Of a stretch of 25,389 nt of DNA, positions 14,051-22,073 are shown in pieces; the stretch's first letter is position 1; each line of letters opens with the position of its first letter. Source of the stretch: CAZBGL01 sp964491375 (lineage in GTDB: Bacteria; Desulfobacterota; Deferrisomatia; Deferrisomatales; Deferrisomataceae); the NCBI GenBank assembly GCA_964491375.1, contig CAZBGL010000152.1, positions 1 through 25,389 on the forward strand. The letters run 5' to 3'. A program made the position numbers and the translations under genes. The notes below the pieces were generated by a model. It was given only the letters and a program-made list of their open reading frames with translations, had not been told where the DNA came from and made no database searches.

Positions 14051-15655
14051 ATGGCCTTCTGGGATTCGGGCCTCGCCCAGATGCGGCAGCTTTGGGCGGG
14101 GTTGAACGCCGGCCAGCGCGTGACCCTGGTCGGCGTGACCGCGGCCCTGATGGGGGGGCTCGTGGCGCTGGCCCTTTGGGCCGGAAGCCCGGAGTACGCC
14201 CTCCTGTTCGGACGCCTCTCCCCTGAGGACGCCTACCAGGTCGTCGAACGCCTCAAAGCCGAAGGGATCCCGTACAAACTGGAGGACGGGGGCCGGGCCG
14301 TGCTGGTGCCGGCCGACCGGGTGTACGAGGTGCGCCTGCGCCTGGCGGGCGAGGGCATCCCCGGCGGCGGGGTGGTGGGCTACGAGATCTTCGACCGGTC
14401 CGGCTTCGGGATGACCGACTTTGCCCAGCGGGTGAACTACACCCGGGCCCTGGAGGGGGAGCTCACCCGCACGATCCGGCACCTGGAGGGGGTGGAGGGC
14501 GCCCGGGTCCACCTGGTGCTCCCGGAAAAGCGGCTGTTCGAGGCCGAGGAGAAGCCGGCCTCGGCGTCGGTGGTGCTGAAGCTCGCTCCGGGCCGCTCCC
14601 TGGGGGCCAAGCAGATTCGGGGGGTGGTGTACCTGGTGGCCTCGAGCGTGGAGGGGCTCACGCCCGACCGGGTGACCGTGGTGGACACCCGGGGCAACGT
14701 CCTGTACCGGGCCTCGGAGGAGGAGCCGGCCCTGCTGGCGGCCAGCCAGTTGGAGTACAAGCGGGCCTTCGAACGGGACCTGGAGCGCCGCGTACGGGAC
14801 CTCCTGGAGCGGGTGCTGGGCGACGGGGCCGCGGTGGTGCAGGTGGCCGCCGAGTTCGACTTCACCCGGGTGGAGGAGACCGCCGAGACGTTCGATCCCG
14901 AGGCCGTGGCCGTGCGCAGCGAGGAGCGCACCTCCGAGACCACCACGGGCCCGGCCGGTCCGGGGGGAGTTCCGGGGGTGGCCACCAACGTGGCCGGCGC
15001 AGGCGGGGCCCAGGCGCAGCCCGGTGCCGCCGCCGGTGCGAGCTCCACCCGGGAGACCGAGACCGTGAACTACGAGGTCTCCAAGAAGGTGACCCGGGTG
15101 GAACGGAGTCCGGGCGTGCTCAAGCGGCTCACCGTGGCGGTGGCCGTGGACGGGACGTACAAGGAAGGGGAGAACGGCCGCGAGTTCGTGCCCCGTCCGC
15201 CCGAGGAGCTCCAGCGAATCAAGGCGCTGGTTGAGAGGGCGGTGGGTGCGGACCCGGACCGGGGCGACCAGGTGGAGGTGACGAACATCCCGTTCAAGGC
15301 CGCGGAGCTTCCGGTGGCCCAGGCCGGCCCGCTGTGGACCTCGCCCTGGGTGCTGACGCTGGCCAAGTACGCGCTGGTGTTCCTGCTGGGTGTGCTCGTC
15401 ATCCTGGCGGTGCTCCGGCCCCTGGTCCGGTGGCTCACCCGCGCGCCCGAGGCGCCCGAGGTGACCGAGCCCGTGACCGTGGCCGAGATGGAGCAGCGGC
15501 TGGCCGAGGCCGCGCCGGAGGAACCGCCGGTGGAGGAGACGCCTCCGCCCGAAGCGGTGCGGCGCGAGGCCCTGAAGAGCAGGGTGCTCGAGGTGATGCG
15601 CAAGGAACCCGAGGTGGCTGCCCAGTTGATCCGCAGTTGGCTGTCGGAGGAGTGA
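14051..15655 (+). CDS. fliF: Flagellar MS-ring protein FliF
   Basis: The protein is 534 residues, full length. FliF forms the MS ring in the inner membrane, the base for rod, rotor and export gate. Membrane helices are at about 24-44 and 436-458, as expected. Between them are the YscJ-like ring-building domain (~45-220, with VVGYEIFDRSGFGMTDFAQR and VHLVLPEKRLF) and the larger periplasmic part. A low-complexity glycine/alanine-rich loop at ~300-335 corresponds to the variable beta-collar loop. The extreme C-terminus (~510-534, EVMRKEPEVAAQLIRSWLSE) is the FliG-binding peptide. It starts 11 bases after fliE and ends 4 bases before fliG. Confidence 0.96.
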   Translation: MAFWDSGLAQMRQLWAGLNAGQRVTLVGVTAALMGGLVALALWAGSPEYALLFGRLSPEDAYQVVERLKAEGIPYKLEDGGRAVLVPADRVYEVRLRLAGEGIPGGGVVGYEIFDRSGFGMTDFAQRVNYTRALEGELTRTIRHLEGVEGARVHLVLPEKRLFEAEEKPASASVVLKLAPGRSLGAKQIRGVVYLVASSVEGLTPDRVTVVDTRGNVLYRASEEEPALLAASQLEYKRAFERDLERRVRDLLERVLGDGAAVVQVAAEFDFTRVEETAETFDPEAVAVRSEERTSETTTGPAGPGGVPGVATNVAGAGGAQAQPGAAAGASSTRETETVNYEVSKKVTRVERSPGVLKRLTVAVAVDGTYKEGENGREFVPRPPEELQRIKALVERAVGADPDRGDQVEVTNIPFKAAELPVAQAGPLWTSPWVLTLAKYALVFLLGVLVILAVLRPLVRWLTRAPEAPEVTEPVTVAEMEQRLAEAAPEEPPVEETPPPEAVRREALKSRVLEVMRKEPEVAAQLIRSWLSEE

Positions 15656-15659
15656 CACG

Positions 15660-16685
15660 ATGGCCGAATCAGAGCGTTCCCCTGTGGAGGACCTGCCCGG
15701 CCTGCGCAAGGCCGCCATCCTGTTCGTCGCCCTGGGGGAAGATGCCTCCGAGGCCGTGTTCCCGCATCTTCGGGACGAAGAGATCCAGGAGCTCACCCGG
15801 GAGATCGCGGTCCTGGAAAAGGCCAGCCCCGGCGTAGCCGAGGCGGTCATGGAGGAGTTCCACACCATGGTGATGGCCCGGTCCTACGTGCTCCAGGGGG
15901 GGGTGGAGTACGCCAAGAAGATCCTGCGGAAAAGCCTTCCGCCGGACCGGTGCCGGGAGATCCTGGACCGCCTCATGAAGTACCTGGACCAGGGTCCGGG
16001 CTTCCAGAACCTCCGCAAGGCGGATCCCAGGCTGCTGAGCAAGATTATCCAGAAGGAGCACCCCCAGACGATCGCGTTCATCCTGTCCCACCTGGACGCG
16101 GCCAAGGCGGCGCACGCGATCTCGAGCCTGCCCACGGACCTCCAGGTGGAGGTGGCCAAGCGGATGGCGAGCCTGGAGGAGATCAGCCCCGAGGTGGTGA
16201 AGAAGGTGGCGGAGATCCTGGACAAGAAGATCGTGTCCATGGCGGGCTCGTCCATCGAGGTCCAGGGCGTGAAGACCGTGGCTGAGGTTCTGAACCGCAT
16301 GGGCCGCACCGAGTCCAAGAACATCCTGGACAAGCTGGAGCAGGAAAACCCGGAGCTGGCCGCGCACATCCGGCAGCTCATGTTCGTGTTCGACGACATC
16401 CAGTACCTGCCGGACAAGGCGATCCAGGAGATCCTCAAGCGGGTGGACAAGAACGTGCTGACCGTGGCCCTCAAGGGCGCGTCGGACGAGCTCAAGGAGA
16501 AGTTTTTCCGGAACATGAGCTCCCGGGCGGTGGAGACCCTCAAGGAGGAGATGTCCTACCTGGGCCCGGTGCGCGTGAGCGAGGTCACCGAGGCCCAGGC
16601 CGCGGTGACCGAGATCGTCCGGCAACTCGAGGAGGAAGGCGTGGTGGTGCTGGCCGGCGGCGACGAGGACGAGTACATCACCTGA
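15660..16685 (+). CDS. fliG: Flagellar motor switch protein FliG
   Basis: The protein is 341 residues. FliG is the rotor protein that contacts FliF, FliM and the stator. The N-terminal domain begins DLPGLRKAAILFVALGED. The middle domain contains the EHPQ motif at 133-136 in IIQKEHPQTIAFILSHL, the FliM-binding site. The C-terminal domain carries the charged torque helix around DDIQYLPDKAIQEILKRVD. All three domains appear intact, so a FliM partner is expected even though fliM is not in this window. It lies 4 bases after fliF. Confidence 0.97.
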   Translation: MAESERSPVEDLPGLRKAAILFVALGEDASEAVFPHLRDEEIQELTREIAVLEKASPGVAEAVMEEFHTMVMARSYVLQGGVEYAKKILRKSLPPDRCREILDRLMKYLDQGPGFQNLRKADPRLLSKIIQKEHPQTIAFILSHLDAAKAAHAISSLPTDLQVEVAKRMASLEEISPEVVKKVAEILDKKIVSMAGSSIEVQGVKTVAEVLNRMGRTESKNILDKLEQENPELAAHIRQLMFVFDDIQYLPDKAIQEILKRVDKNVLTVALKGASDELKEKFFRNMSSRAVETLKEEMSYLGPVRVSEVTEAQAAVTEIVRQLEEEGVVVLAGGDEDEYIT

Positions 16686-16701
16686 GACGGGGGTCCTGGC
16701 C

Positions 16702-17445
16702 TTGGCAAAGCTCGACAGTCCTCGGGGGCCGGTGCGGCCGTTCCGATGGACTCCCCTCGAGGACGGAACACCGTCCAGCACGACGGCGGCTCCGGGCACC
16801 GTGGAGCCGTTCCGTCCGGCGGAGCTGGAGGGGGAAGAACAGCCCACGCCGCCGGAGCGAACCGGATCGCGGTCGCCGGGAGGGAGCCCCCTGGAGGAGG
16901 CGCGCAGGGAGGCCGAGGAGATCCTGGCGCGGGCGCAGGCCGAGGCCGATGCCCTGCGGGAACGGGCCCGGGCCGAGGGCCTGGAGCAGGGCCGGGCCGA
17001 GGCCTTGGAGGCGGTTCGGAGGGAGGCGGCGGAGCGGATGGTGCGCCTGGAGGCCCTCGTTCGCGAACTCGCGGAATACAAGCCCCGGCTCTACCAGGAA
17101 GCCCGCCAGCAGGTGGTGGAGCTGGCCCTTTCGCTCGTGGAGAAGCTCCTGGGACCCCTCACCGAGGAGCTGTCCGGGGTCGTGGTGCGGGTGGTGGAGC
17201 GGGCCCTCCAGGTGCTGGCCGACCGGGAGACCGTGACGATCCGGGTCCATCCCGACGACCTCCAGACCGTGCTCGAGGCCAAACCCCAGCTCCTGGAGAC
17301 CTTTGACGGCATCCGTCAGTTGGCCGTAGTGGAGGATCCCGCGGTGCACCGGGGCGGGTGCCAGGTCCAGACCCCCACGGCCGAGATCGACGCCCGGCTC
17401 GAGACCCAGCTCGAGGAGATCGTCCGGGCGGTCCGGGGAGCTTGA
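16702..17445 (+). CDS. fliH: Flagellar export ATPase regulator FliH
   Basis: The protein is 247 residues. FliH links and restrains the ATPase FliI and tethers it to the C ring and export gate. Residues ~60-120 are a charged helical stalk (EARREAEEILARAQAEADAL) and 120-247 form the FliH C-terminal domain related to the F-type stator subunits. The N-terminus has RPFRWTPLE at 12-20, resembling the tryptophan-bearing peptide that docks FliH on FliN and FlhA, and a second similar motif EPFRPAELE at 35-43. The start is TTG at 16702 with only a weak G-rich ribosome site; there is no in-frame ATG before residue ~114 and the N-terminal motif supports TTG. It abuts fliI directly. Confidence 0.88.
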   Translation: MAKLDSPRGPVRPFRWTPLEDGTPSSTTAAPGTVEPFRPAELEGEEQPTPPERTGSRSPGGSPLEEARREAEEILARAQAEADALRERARAEGLEQGRAEALEAVRREAAERMVRLEALVRELAEYKPRLYQEARQQVVELALSLVEKLLGPLTEELSGVVVRVVERALQVLADRETVTIRVHPDDLQTVLEAKPQLLETFDGIRQLAVVEDPAVHRGGCQVQTPTAEIDARLETQLEEIVRAVRGA

Positions 17446-18783
17446 ATGGCTTTTGACTTCTCCGCCGAACTCGCGGCCCTCCGCGAGGCCGAACCCCTGC
17501 GGCCCTACGGCAAGGTGGTCCAGGTGGTGGGCATGGTGGTGGAGGCCTCGGGCCCGGCCGCCCCGGTGGGAGACATCTGCTTGGTGTACCCCGAGCAGGG
17601 GAGCCTCCACCGGGAGCGGGCCATCCCGTGCGAGGTGGTGGGGTTCCGAGAGGGCCGGGTGCTGCTCATGCCCTACGGCGACATGCGGGGCATCCAGCCG
17701 GGCAGCCGGGTGGTGGCCACCCGCACCCAGAGCCTGTGCCAGGTGGGCGAGGAGCTGCTGGGCCGGGTCATCGACGGCACCGGCAACCCCATCGACGGCA
17801 AGCCCGCCCCCCGGTGCCGCCGGAAGTATCCCCTGTACGGCCGCGAGATCAATCCCATCGCCCGGGCCCGCATCCGGGAGCCCCTGTCCACGGGCATCAA
17901 GGCGATCGACGGGCTCCTGACCCTGGGGAAGGGGCAGCGCATGGGCATCTTCGCGGGCAGCGGGGTGGGCAAGAGCGTGACCCTGGGCATCATCGCCCGG
18001 AACACCTCGGCGGACGTGAACGTGATCGCCCTCATCGGGGAGCGGGGCCGGGAGGTGCGGGAGTTCATCGAGCGGGACCTGGGCGACGAGGGGCTCAGGC
18101 GGTCGGTGGTGGTGGTGAGCACGTCCGAGAAGTCTCCCCTGGTCAAGGCCCGAGGGGCGCTGGTGGCCACCACGGTGGCCGAGTACTTCCGCGACCAGGG
18201 CATGGACGTGCTGCTCCTCATGGACTCGGTGACCCGGTTCGCCATGGCCCTGCGGGAGGTGGGCCTGGCCATCGGCGAGCCCCCTACCACCAAGGGGTAC
18301 ACGCCGAGCGTGTTCGCGGCCCTGCCGCGGCTGATGGAAAGGGCCGGCATGGGCGAAGGGGGACAGGGCTCCATCACCGGCCTGTACACGGTGCTCGTCG
18401 AGGGCGACGACATGAACGACCCCGTGGCGGACACCGTGCGCTCCATCCTGGACGGCCACGTGGTGTTGTCGCGGGACCTGGCTTCGCGCAACCACTACCC
18501 TCCCATCGACGTTCTGGCCTCCACGAGCCGGCTCATGATGGACATCGTCTCACCGGAGCACAAGCGGGCGGCGGCCCGCATGAAAAGCCTCCTGGCCGCC
18601 TACCGGGAGGCCGAAGACCTGATCAACATCGGCGCCTACCAGCGCGGGTCCAACCCGGCGGTGGACGAGGCCCTGGAAAAACGGCAGGCCATGGAGGACT
18701 TTCTGACCCAGGGGATGGAGGAGTCGTGGACCATGGAGCAGGCCGTGGGCAGGCTGCTCGAGCTGTTCCCGGAGGCGGCGTAG
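17446..18783 (+). CDS. fliI: Flagellum-specific ATPase FliI
   Basis: The protein is 445 residues, full length. FliI hexamers power early steps of flagellar export. The Walker A loop is GSGVGKS at 171-177 within MGIFAGSGVGKSVTLG, the catalytic glutamate region is IALIGERGREVREFIERDLG, Walker B is VLLLMDSVTRFAMALRE, and the alpha/beta ATPase signature PPTTKGYTPSVFAALPRLME follows. The N-terminal beta domain (~20-100) and the C-terminal chaperone/substrate region are both present. The ATG directly follows the fliH stop; fliJ begins 2 bases after its end. Confidence 0.97.
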   Translation: MAFDFSAELAALREAEPLRPYGKVVQVVGMVVEASGPAAPVGDICLVYPEQGSLHRERAIPCEVVGFREGRVLLMPYGDMRGIQPGSRVVATRTQSLCQVGEELLGRVIDGTGNPIDGKPAPRCRRKYPLYGREINPIARARIREPLSTGIKAIDGLLTLGKGQRMGIFAGSGVGKSVTLGIIARNTSADVNVIALIGERGREVREFIERDLGDEGLRRSVVVVSTSEKSPLVKARGALVATTVAEYFRDQGMDVLLLMDSVTRFAMALREVGLAIGEPPTTKGYTPSVFAALPRLMERAGMGEGGQGSITGLYTVLVEGDDMNDPVADTVRSILDGHVVLSRDLASRNHYPPIDVLASTSRLMMDIVSPEHKRAAARMKSLLAAYREAEDLINIGAYQRGSNPAVDEALEKRQAMEDFLTQGMEESWTMEQAVGRLLELFPEAA

Positions 18784-18784
18784 G

Positions 18785-19243
18785 GTGGCGTTCCGGTTCC
18801 GGCTGGAGAAGGTGCTGTCGGTGCGCCGGGCCGAGGAGGACACGGCCCGGCTGGAGCACGCCCGGGCGCTGGGGTGGGAGGAGGAGGCGCGCGCGGCCGT
18901 GAGGGCCCTGGAGGGGCTGCTGGAAGAGGCCCACCAGGACCTGGACCGCAAGAAGCGCGAAGGTGAGATCACCTCACAGGACCTGTACCTTCACACCCTC
19001 TACGTGGCGGGTCTCAAGCGGTCGCTGGCCCGGGCCCGGGACGAGCTCGCGCGGGCCTCGGACGCGGCGCGCCGGACCCACGAGCAGTTGGTGCGGGCCC
19101 ACCAGGACCGGGAGGCCCTGGAACGCCTGCGGGAACGGGAAGAGGAGCGGTGGAACCGGGAGCAGGCCCGGCGCGAGACGCGCTTCCTGGACGAGGTGGC
19201 CCTCTCGCGGCGGCGGGGTGAGGAGGGAAACCATGGTCCGTAA
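18785..19243 (+). CDS. fliJ: Flagellar export protein FliJ
   Basis: The protein is 152 residues, nearly all long charged helix, as in the FliJ family, which forms an antiparallel coiled coil in the centre of the FliI ring. The start FRFRLEKVLSVRRAEEDTAR is the family hallmark (F.F.L..VL..R...E). No signal peptide or membrane segment. It uses a GTG start 2 bases after the fliI stop and overlaps the next gene by 11 bases. Confidence 0.9.
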   Translation: MAFRFRLEKVLSVRRAEEDTARLEHARALGWEEEARAAVRALEGLLEEAHQDLDRKKREGEITSQDLYLHTLYVAGLKRSLARARDELARASDAARRTHEQLVRAHQDREALERLREREEERWNREQARRETRFLDEVALSRRRGEEGNHGP

Positions 19244-19790
19244 GGTCCGATTTCTTCCCCCCCTGGCCGTGGGGGCGTGCCTTGCCCTGGCGGCGTTCCG
19301 GCCCGCAGGGGCGCAGGAAGGGGGCGGTTCGGCGACGGTGGGCGAGTCGATCCGGACCCAGGCCCGCGTCTTGCAGGAGCTCCAGCGGCGAATCGAGGAG
19401 CGCCGCCAGGAGCTCGCCCGGCAGGAGGAGGCCCTGGAGGCGCTCCGGAGGGCCCTGGACGAGGCCCGCAAGGCCCTCGAAGCCGAGCGGGAGCGGCTGG
19501 AGGCCCTCAAGAGGGAGATCGAGGCGGACATCGCCCGCCGGGAGCGGGTGATCGACGAGCGTCTCGACCAGATCGCCAAGGTGTACGGGGCCATGAAGCC
19601 CCGGGAGGCGGCCAGGGCCCTGGAGGGGCTGGCCGACGACATGGCGGTGGCGATCCTGGAGCGCCTGCCCGGCCGGACCGTGGGGAAGATCTTCAACCTC
19701 ATGGACAAAGAGCGGGTCCGGCAGTTGACCCGCCGCCTGGAGGAAGGTCGCTCCGGGCCTCCCGCCAAGCCGTCGGCCCAGAGTCCGTAG
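19233..19790 (+). CDS. MotE/YlxF-like protein with MgtE N-domain helix
   Basis: The protein is 185 residues. Residues 1-27 are a signal peptide or anchor (FLPPLAVGACLALAAFRPAG), 40-110 a long charged coiled coil, and ~120-165 a segment resembling the MgtE N-terminal domain (MKPREAARALEGLADDMAVA then ILERLPGRTVGKIFNLMD). Proteins with this build lie between fliJ and fliK in many flagellar operons (YlxF in Bacillus, MotE-type in Proteobacteria) and are thought to help stator or periplasmic assembly. ATG at 19233 follows AGGAGGG and overlaps the fliJ stop. The exact role is not shown by sequence; the position is the main support. Confidence 0.8.
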   Translation: MVRKVRFLPPLAVGACLALAAFRPAGAQEGGGSATVGESIRTQARVLQELQRRIEERRQELARQEEALEALRRALDEARKALEAERERLEALKREIEADIARRERVIDERLDQIAKVYGAMKPREAARALEGLADDMAVAILERLPGRTVGKIFNLMDKERVRQLTRRLEEGRSGPPAKPSAQSP

Positions 19791-19854
19791 GCTCGTCTCC
19801 TCCCCCTCTTGAGGCCTTCCTCCGCCCGGGGCCCTTCCGGGAACGAGGAGGGCC

Positions 19855-21600
19855 ATGATTGTCCCCATCCTGATCGCGGCTCCGAACGGCACGGACACGG
19901 AACCCCCCGCCGGGGACCCAACCGCCGAACCGGTGTTTCAGGCCGTGCTGGTGGGGGCTCTCCGGGCGGCCGAGGGCAAGGAGGGCCAAGAGCCCCCTGG
20001 AGAGCCCTCGCAACCGGATGCGCCGCCTCCGGAGGAGACATCCCGGGAGACCCCTTCCGGGGAGGAGGCCGTGGGCCCGGAGGAAGGGGTGCCGGTGCCT
20101 CCGGCACAGCCGTTCCCGGCGGCGTCCGGCGGGATGGCCGTTCTTCCCACGCCCGAGGCGCCCCCTTCCGCGGCCTCCGGAACCCGCGCCGTACGCGGGT
20201 TCCCGGAGGCGGAACCGCCTCGGGGCGGTGCCCGCGGGCCCGGACAGGCGGCGAAGGTGCCCCGGAGCCGTGAGCCCGACGGGACGGAGCCTGCCCCGCG
20301 GCACCCCCTGGTGGGGACGAAACCGACCCCGGAGCGCCCGGGGCCGGGAGCGGACGCACGCCCCTCTCCGCCCCGGGGGGCTCCCCGGGTGGCGCCTCGG
20401 GACGTTCTTGCCCGTGTGGCGTCCGCCGGGAGGGGGCGTGAGGGCCATGCAGAAGCATCGGGTTCCCGCCAAGAGGCGGAAGGGGTGCCCTCGTTGCCCG
20501 CACCGGCCGAGGTCGCCCGCCGGGTGGCGCGCGCCGTGCCATCCGTTTCGTCCGCGGAGACGGGACGCTCCCCGGAGGCAGGCCCTCGGCCCGACGGGGC
20601 CGGAGCCCCGGAGGGGGCGCCGGCTGGCCGGGACGTTCCTGCTGGCGACTCGGCGGCCGGGGACGCGGGCACGTCTGGGGAAAAGGCCCGGGCCCTCGGG
20701 CCTGGCCCCGGTTTCAAAGGGAAACGGGTGCAAGCCCCGGAATCCCGGGGTCGGTCCGGCGAAGGGGGCGAAACCCGGAAGGCCGGGGAGCCTCCCGCCA
20801 CGGCGTCGCGTCGTACTCCGGAGCCCCTCCCGGACGGCCCCGGTCCGGATCGGACAGAGGGCGGGCGGGTCGGGACCGTACCCGCGTCCACGGAGCCCAC
20901 GCGGCCCTCCCCTGGCCCCGGCCCGCATCCCGACCCGGCGGCCGGCGTGCCCAGTGGGGAGGGCGAGCCCGGTCCTTCCCCGTCCGGCCCCGGTCCGGAT
21001 CGGACACAGGGTGGGCGGGTCGGGACCGTACCCGCGTCCACGGAGCCCACGCGGCCCCCCCCTGGCCCCGGTCCGCATCCCGAGCCGGGGGGGACGGAGG
21101 ACCGTCCGGCCCAGGCGCCGGCCGACGCTTCCCCTCCGATCCGGCCGCGGGAGGCCCCGCCGCACGGCCCGGTCCAGGCCCGGTCCCACCCGGCCGTGTT
21201 CCACACCCTCGAGCGCGTGCAATGGGCCTGGAGCCGGGGGATGGAGCGGGTCACGGTGCGGCTCTTTCCGCCGACGCTGGGCCGGGTGGAGGTGACCCTC
21301 CAGAGACGCCGTGACGGTCTTGCGGCGCGGCTTCGGGTGGAGACCCCGGAGGCCCTGCGGGTCCTGGGCGACGGCATGACCGCGCTGAGGCAGGGCCTTG
21401 AGGCCAGGGGGGTCGAGGTCCTCCACGTGGTGGTGGACCTGAGGGACCCGGGCGAGGACGGGCGCAGACAGCAAACCGGCCGGCGCTCGCACCACACCCG
21501 GGCTCACGCGGCGCGCCGTGCCACGGACCCGGGGGGGGACGCGCTCGCGGCCCCGGCCGATCCCCCTGGGGAGGCACGGGCGTTGGACGTGACCATCTGA
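19855..21600 (+). CDS. fliK: Flagellar hook-length control protein FliK
   Basis: The protein is 581 residues. FliK measures hook length and triggers the export specificity switch. Residues ~15-440 are low-complexity, proline-, glycine- and arginine-rich sequence, as expected for the ruler part, and contain a duplicated segment and strong DNA palindromes. The C-terminal hook domain (~455-530) is clear: ERVTVRLFPPTLGRVEVTLQ, then LAARLRVETPEALRVL and LRQGLEARGVEVLHVVVDL. The ATG at 19855 has GAGGAGGG upstream; the first residues MIVPILIAAPNG are unusually hydrophobic for an exported FliK but short. It is followed by flgD after 12 bases. Confidence 0.88.
   Translation: MIVPILIAAPNGTDTEPPAGDPTAEPVFQAVLVGALRAAEGKEGQEPPGEPSQPDAPPPEETSRETPSGEEAVGPEEGVPVPPAQPFPAASGGMAVLPTPEAPPSAASGTRAVRGFPEAEPPRGGARGPGQAAKVPRSREPDGTEPAPRHPLVGTKPTPERPGPGADARPSPPRGAPRVAPRDVLARVASAGRGREGHAEASGSRQEAEGVPSLPAPAEVARRVARAVPSVSSAETGRSPEAGPRPDGAGAPEGAPAGRDVPAGDSAAGDAGTSGEKARALGPGPGFKGKRVQAPESRGRSGEGGETRKAGEPPATASRRTPEPLPDGPGPDRTEGGRVGTVPASTEPTRPSPGPGPHPDPAAGVPSGEGEPGPSPSGPGPDRTQGGRVGTVPASTEPTRPPPGPGPHPEPGGTEDRPAQAPADASPPIRPREAPPHGPVQARSHPAVFHTLERVQWAWSRGMERVTVRLFPPTLGRVEVTLQRRRDGLAARLRVETPEALRVLGDGMTALRQGLEARGVEVLHVVVDLRDPGEDGRRQQTGRRSHHTRAHAARRATDPGGDALAAPADPPGEARALDVTI
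20173..20229. repeat. Two consecutive hairpins inside fliK
   Basis: GCCTCCGGAACCCGCG (20173-20188) pairs with 20194-20210 through 16 base pairs with a single bulged C and a 5-base loop CCGTA. A second hairpin, ACCGCC-TCGG-GGCGGT, follows at 20214-20229. Such symmetry is unusual inside a coding region and looks like an absorbed palindromic element or a constraint on the mRNA. Confidence 0.6.
20835..21087 (+). repeat. Direct repeat within fliK, two copies 150 bases apart
   Basis: The stretches 20835-20937 and 20985-21087 are nearly identical over 103 bases and exactly 150 bases (50 codons) apart, so the frame is kept. Both encode GPGPDRT(E/Q)GGRVGTVPA, then STEPTRP(S/P)PGPGPHP. Few and mostly synonymous differences point to a fairly recent duplication in the ruler region. 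Confidence 0.85.
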
Positions 21601-21612
21601 GGAGGAGGCACC

Positions 21613-22053
21613 ATGGACGTATCGGCCCTGAACGCGGCGACCCAGGCGGACGGCGGCAAGGATGGGCCCTGGAGCCCCGGCCGCGTGCCCCTGGCGGACT
21701 TCGACCAGTTCCTCCGGCTGTTCGTGGAACAGCTCAAGAACCAGGATCCCCTGAGCCCGATGGGGAACGAGGAGTTCATGGCCCAGACCGCCCAGTTCGC
21801 CGCCCTGGAGCAGATGGTCAACCTGAACCGGAAGGTGGACTCGGCTACGGCCGGCGCGGACCTGGTGGGACGGTTGAGCGCGGCCTCCCTGATCGGCAGC
21901 CGGATCGAGGCGGCGCCGGATGGGGAAGACGCCCACCCGGTCGCGGGCCGGGTGGAGGCGGTGGAGTTCGACCCCGCCCGGGGGATCCTGCTCTACCTGG
22001 AGGGGGGGGAGACGGTTGAGTTTCGGCACGTAACCCGGGTGGAACGCACCTGA
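21613..22053 (+). CDS. flgD: Flagellar hook cap protein FlgD
   Basis: The protein is 146 residues. FlgD caps the growing hook and guides FlgE assembly. The conserved segment FDQFLRLFVEQLKNQDPLSP followed by NEEFMAQTAQFAALEQMVNL (residues ~35-80) is diagnostic. The rest (85-146) is one short beta region, so this is the compact form, like the ~140-residue Bacillus FlgD, without the extra tudor and Fn3-like domains of the enteric protein. A strong GAGGAGGAG precedes the ATG. flgE follows 20 bases after. Confidence 0.92.
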   Translation: MDVSALNAATQADGGKDGPWSPGRVPLADFDQFLRLFVEQLKNQDPLSPMGNEEFMAQTAQFAALEQMVNLNRKVDSATAGADLVGRLSAASLIGSRIEAAPDGEDAHPVAGRVEAVEFDPARGILLYLEGGETVEFRHVTRVERT

Positions 22054-22073
22054 ATCCGACACGGAGGTGAGCC

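Noticed and set aside
14012..15868. Minus-strand open frame of 618 codons opposite fliF
   Set aside because: Composition-driven shadow of fliF, which is unmistakable on the plus strand.
19699..22062. Minus-strand open frame of 787 codons opposite fliK and flgD
   Set aside because: Mirrors the repetitive fliK DNA, with no domain or start signal.
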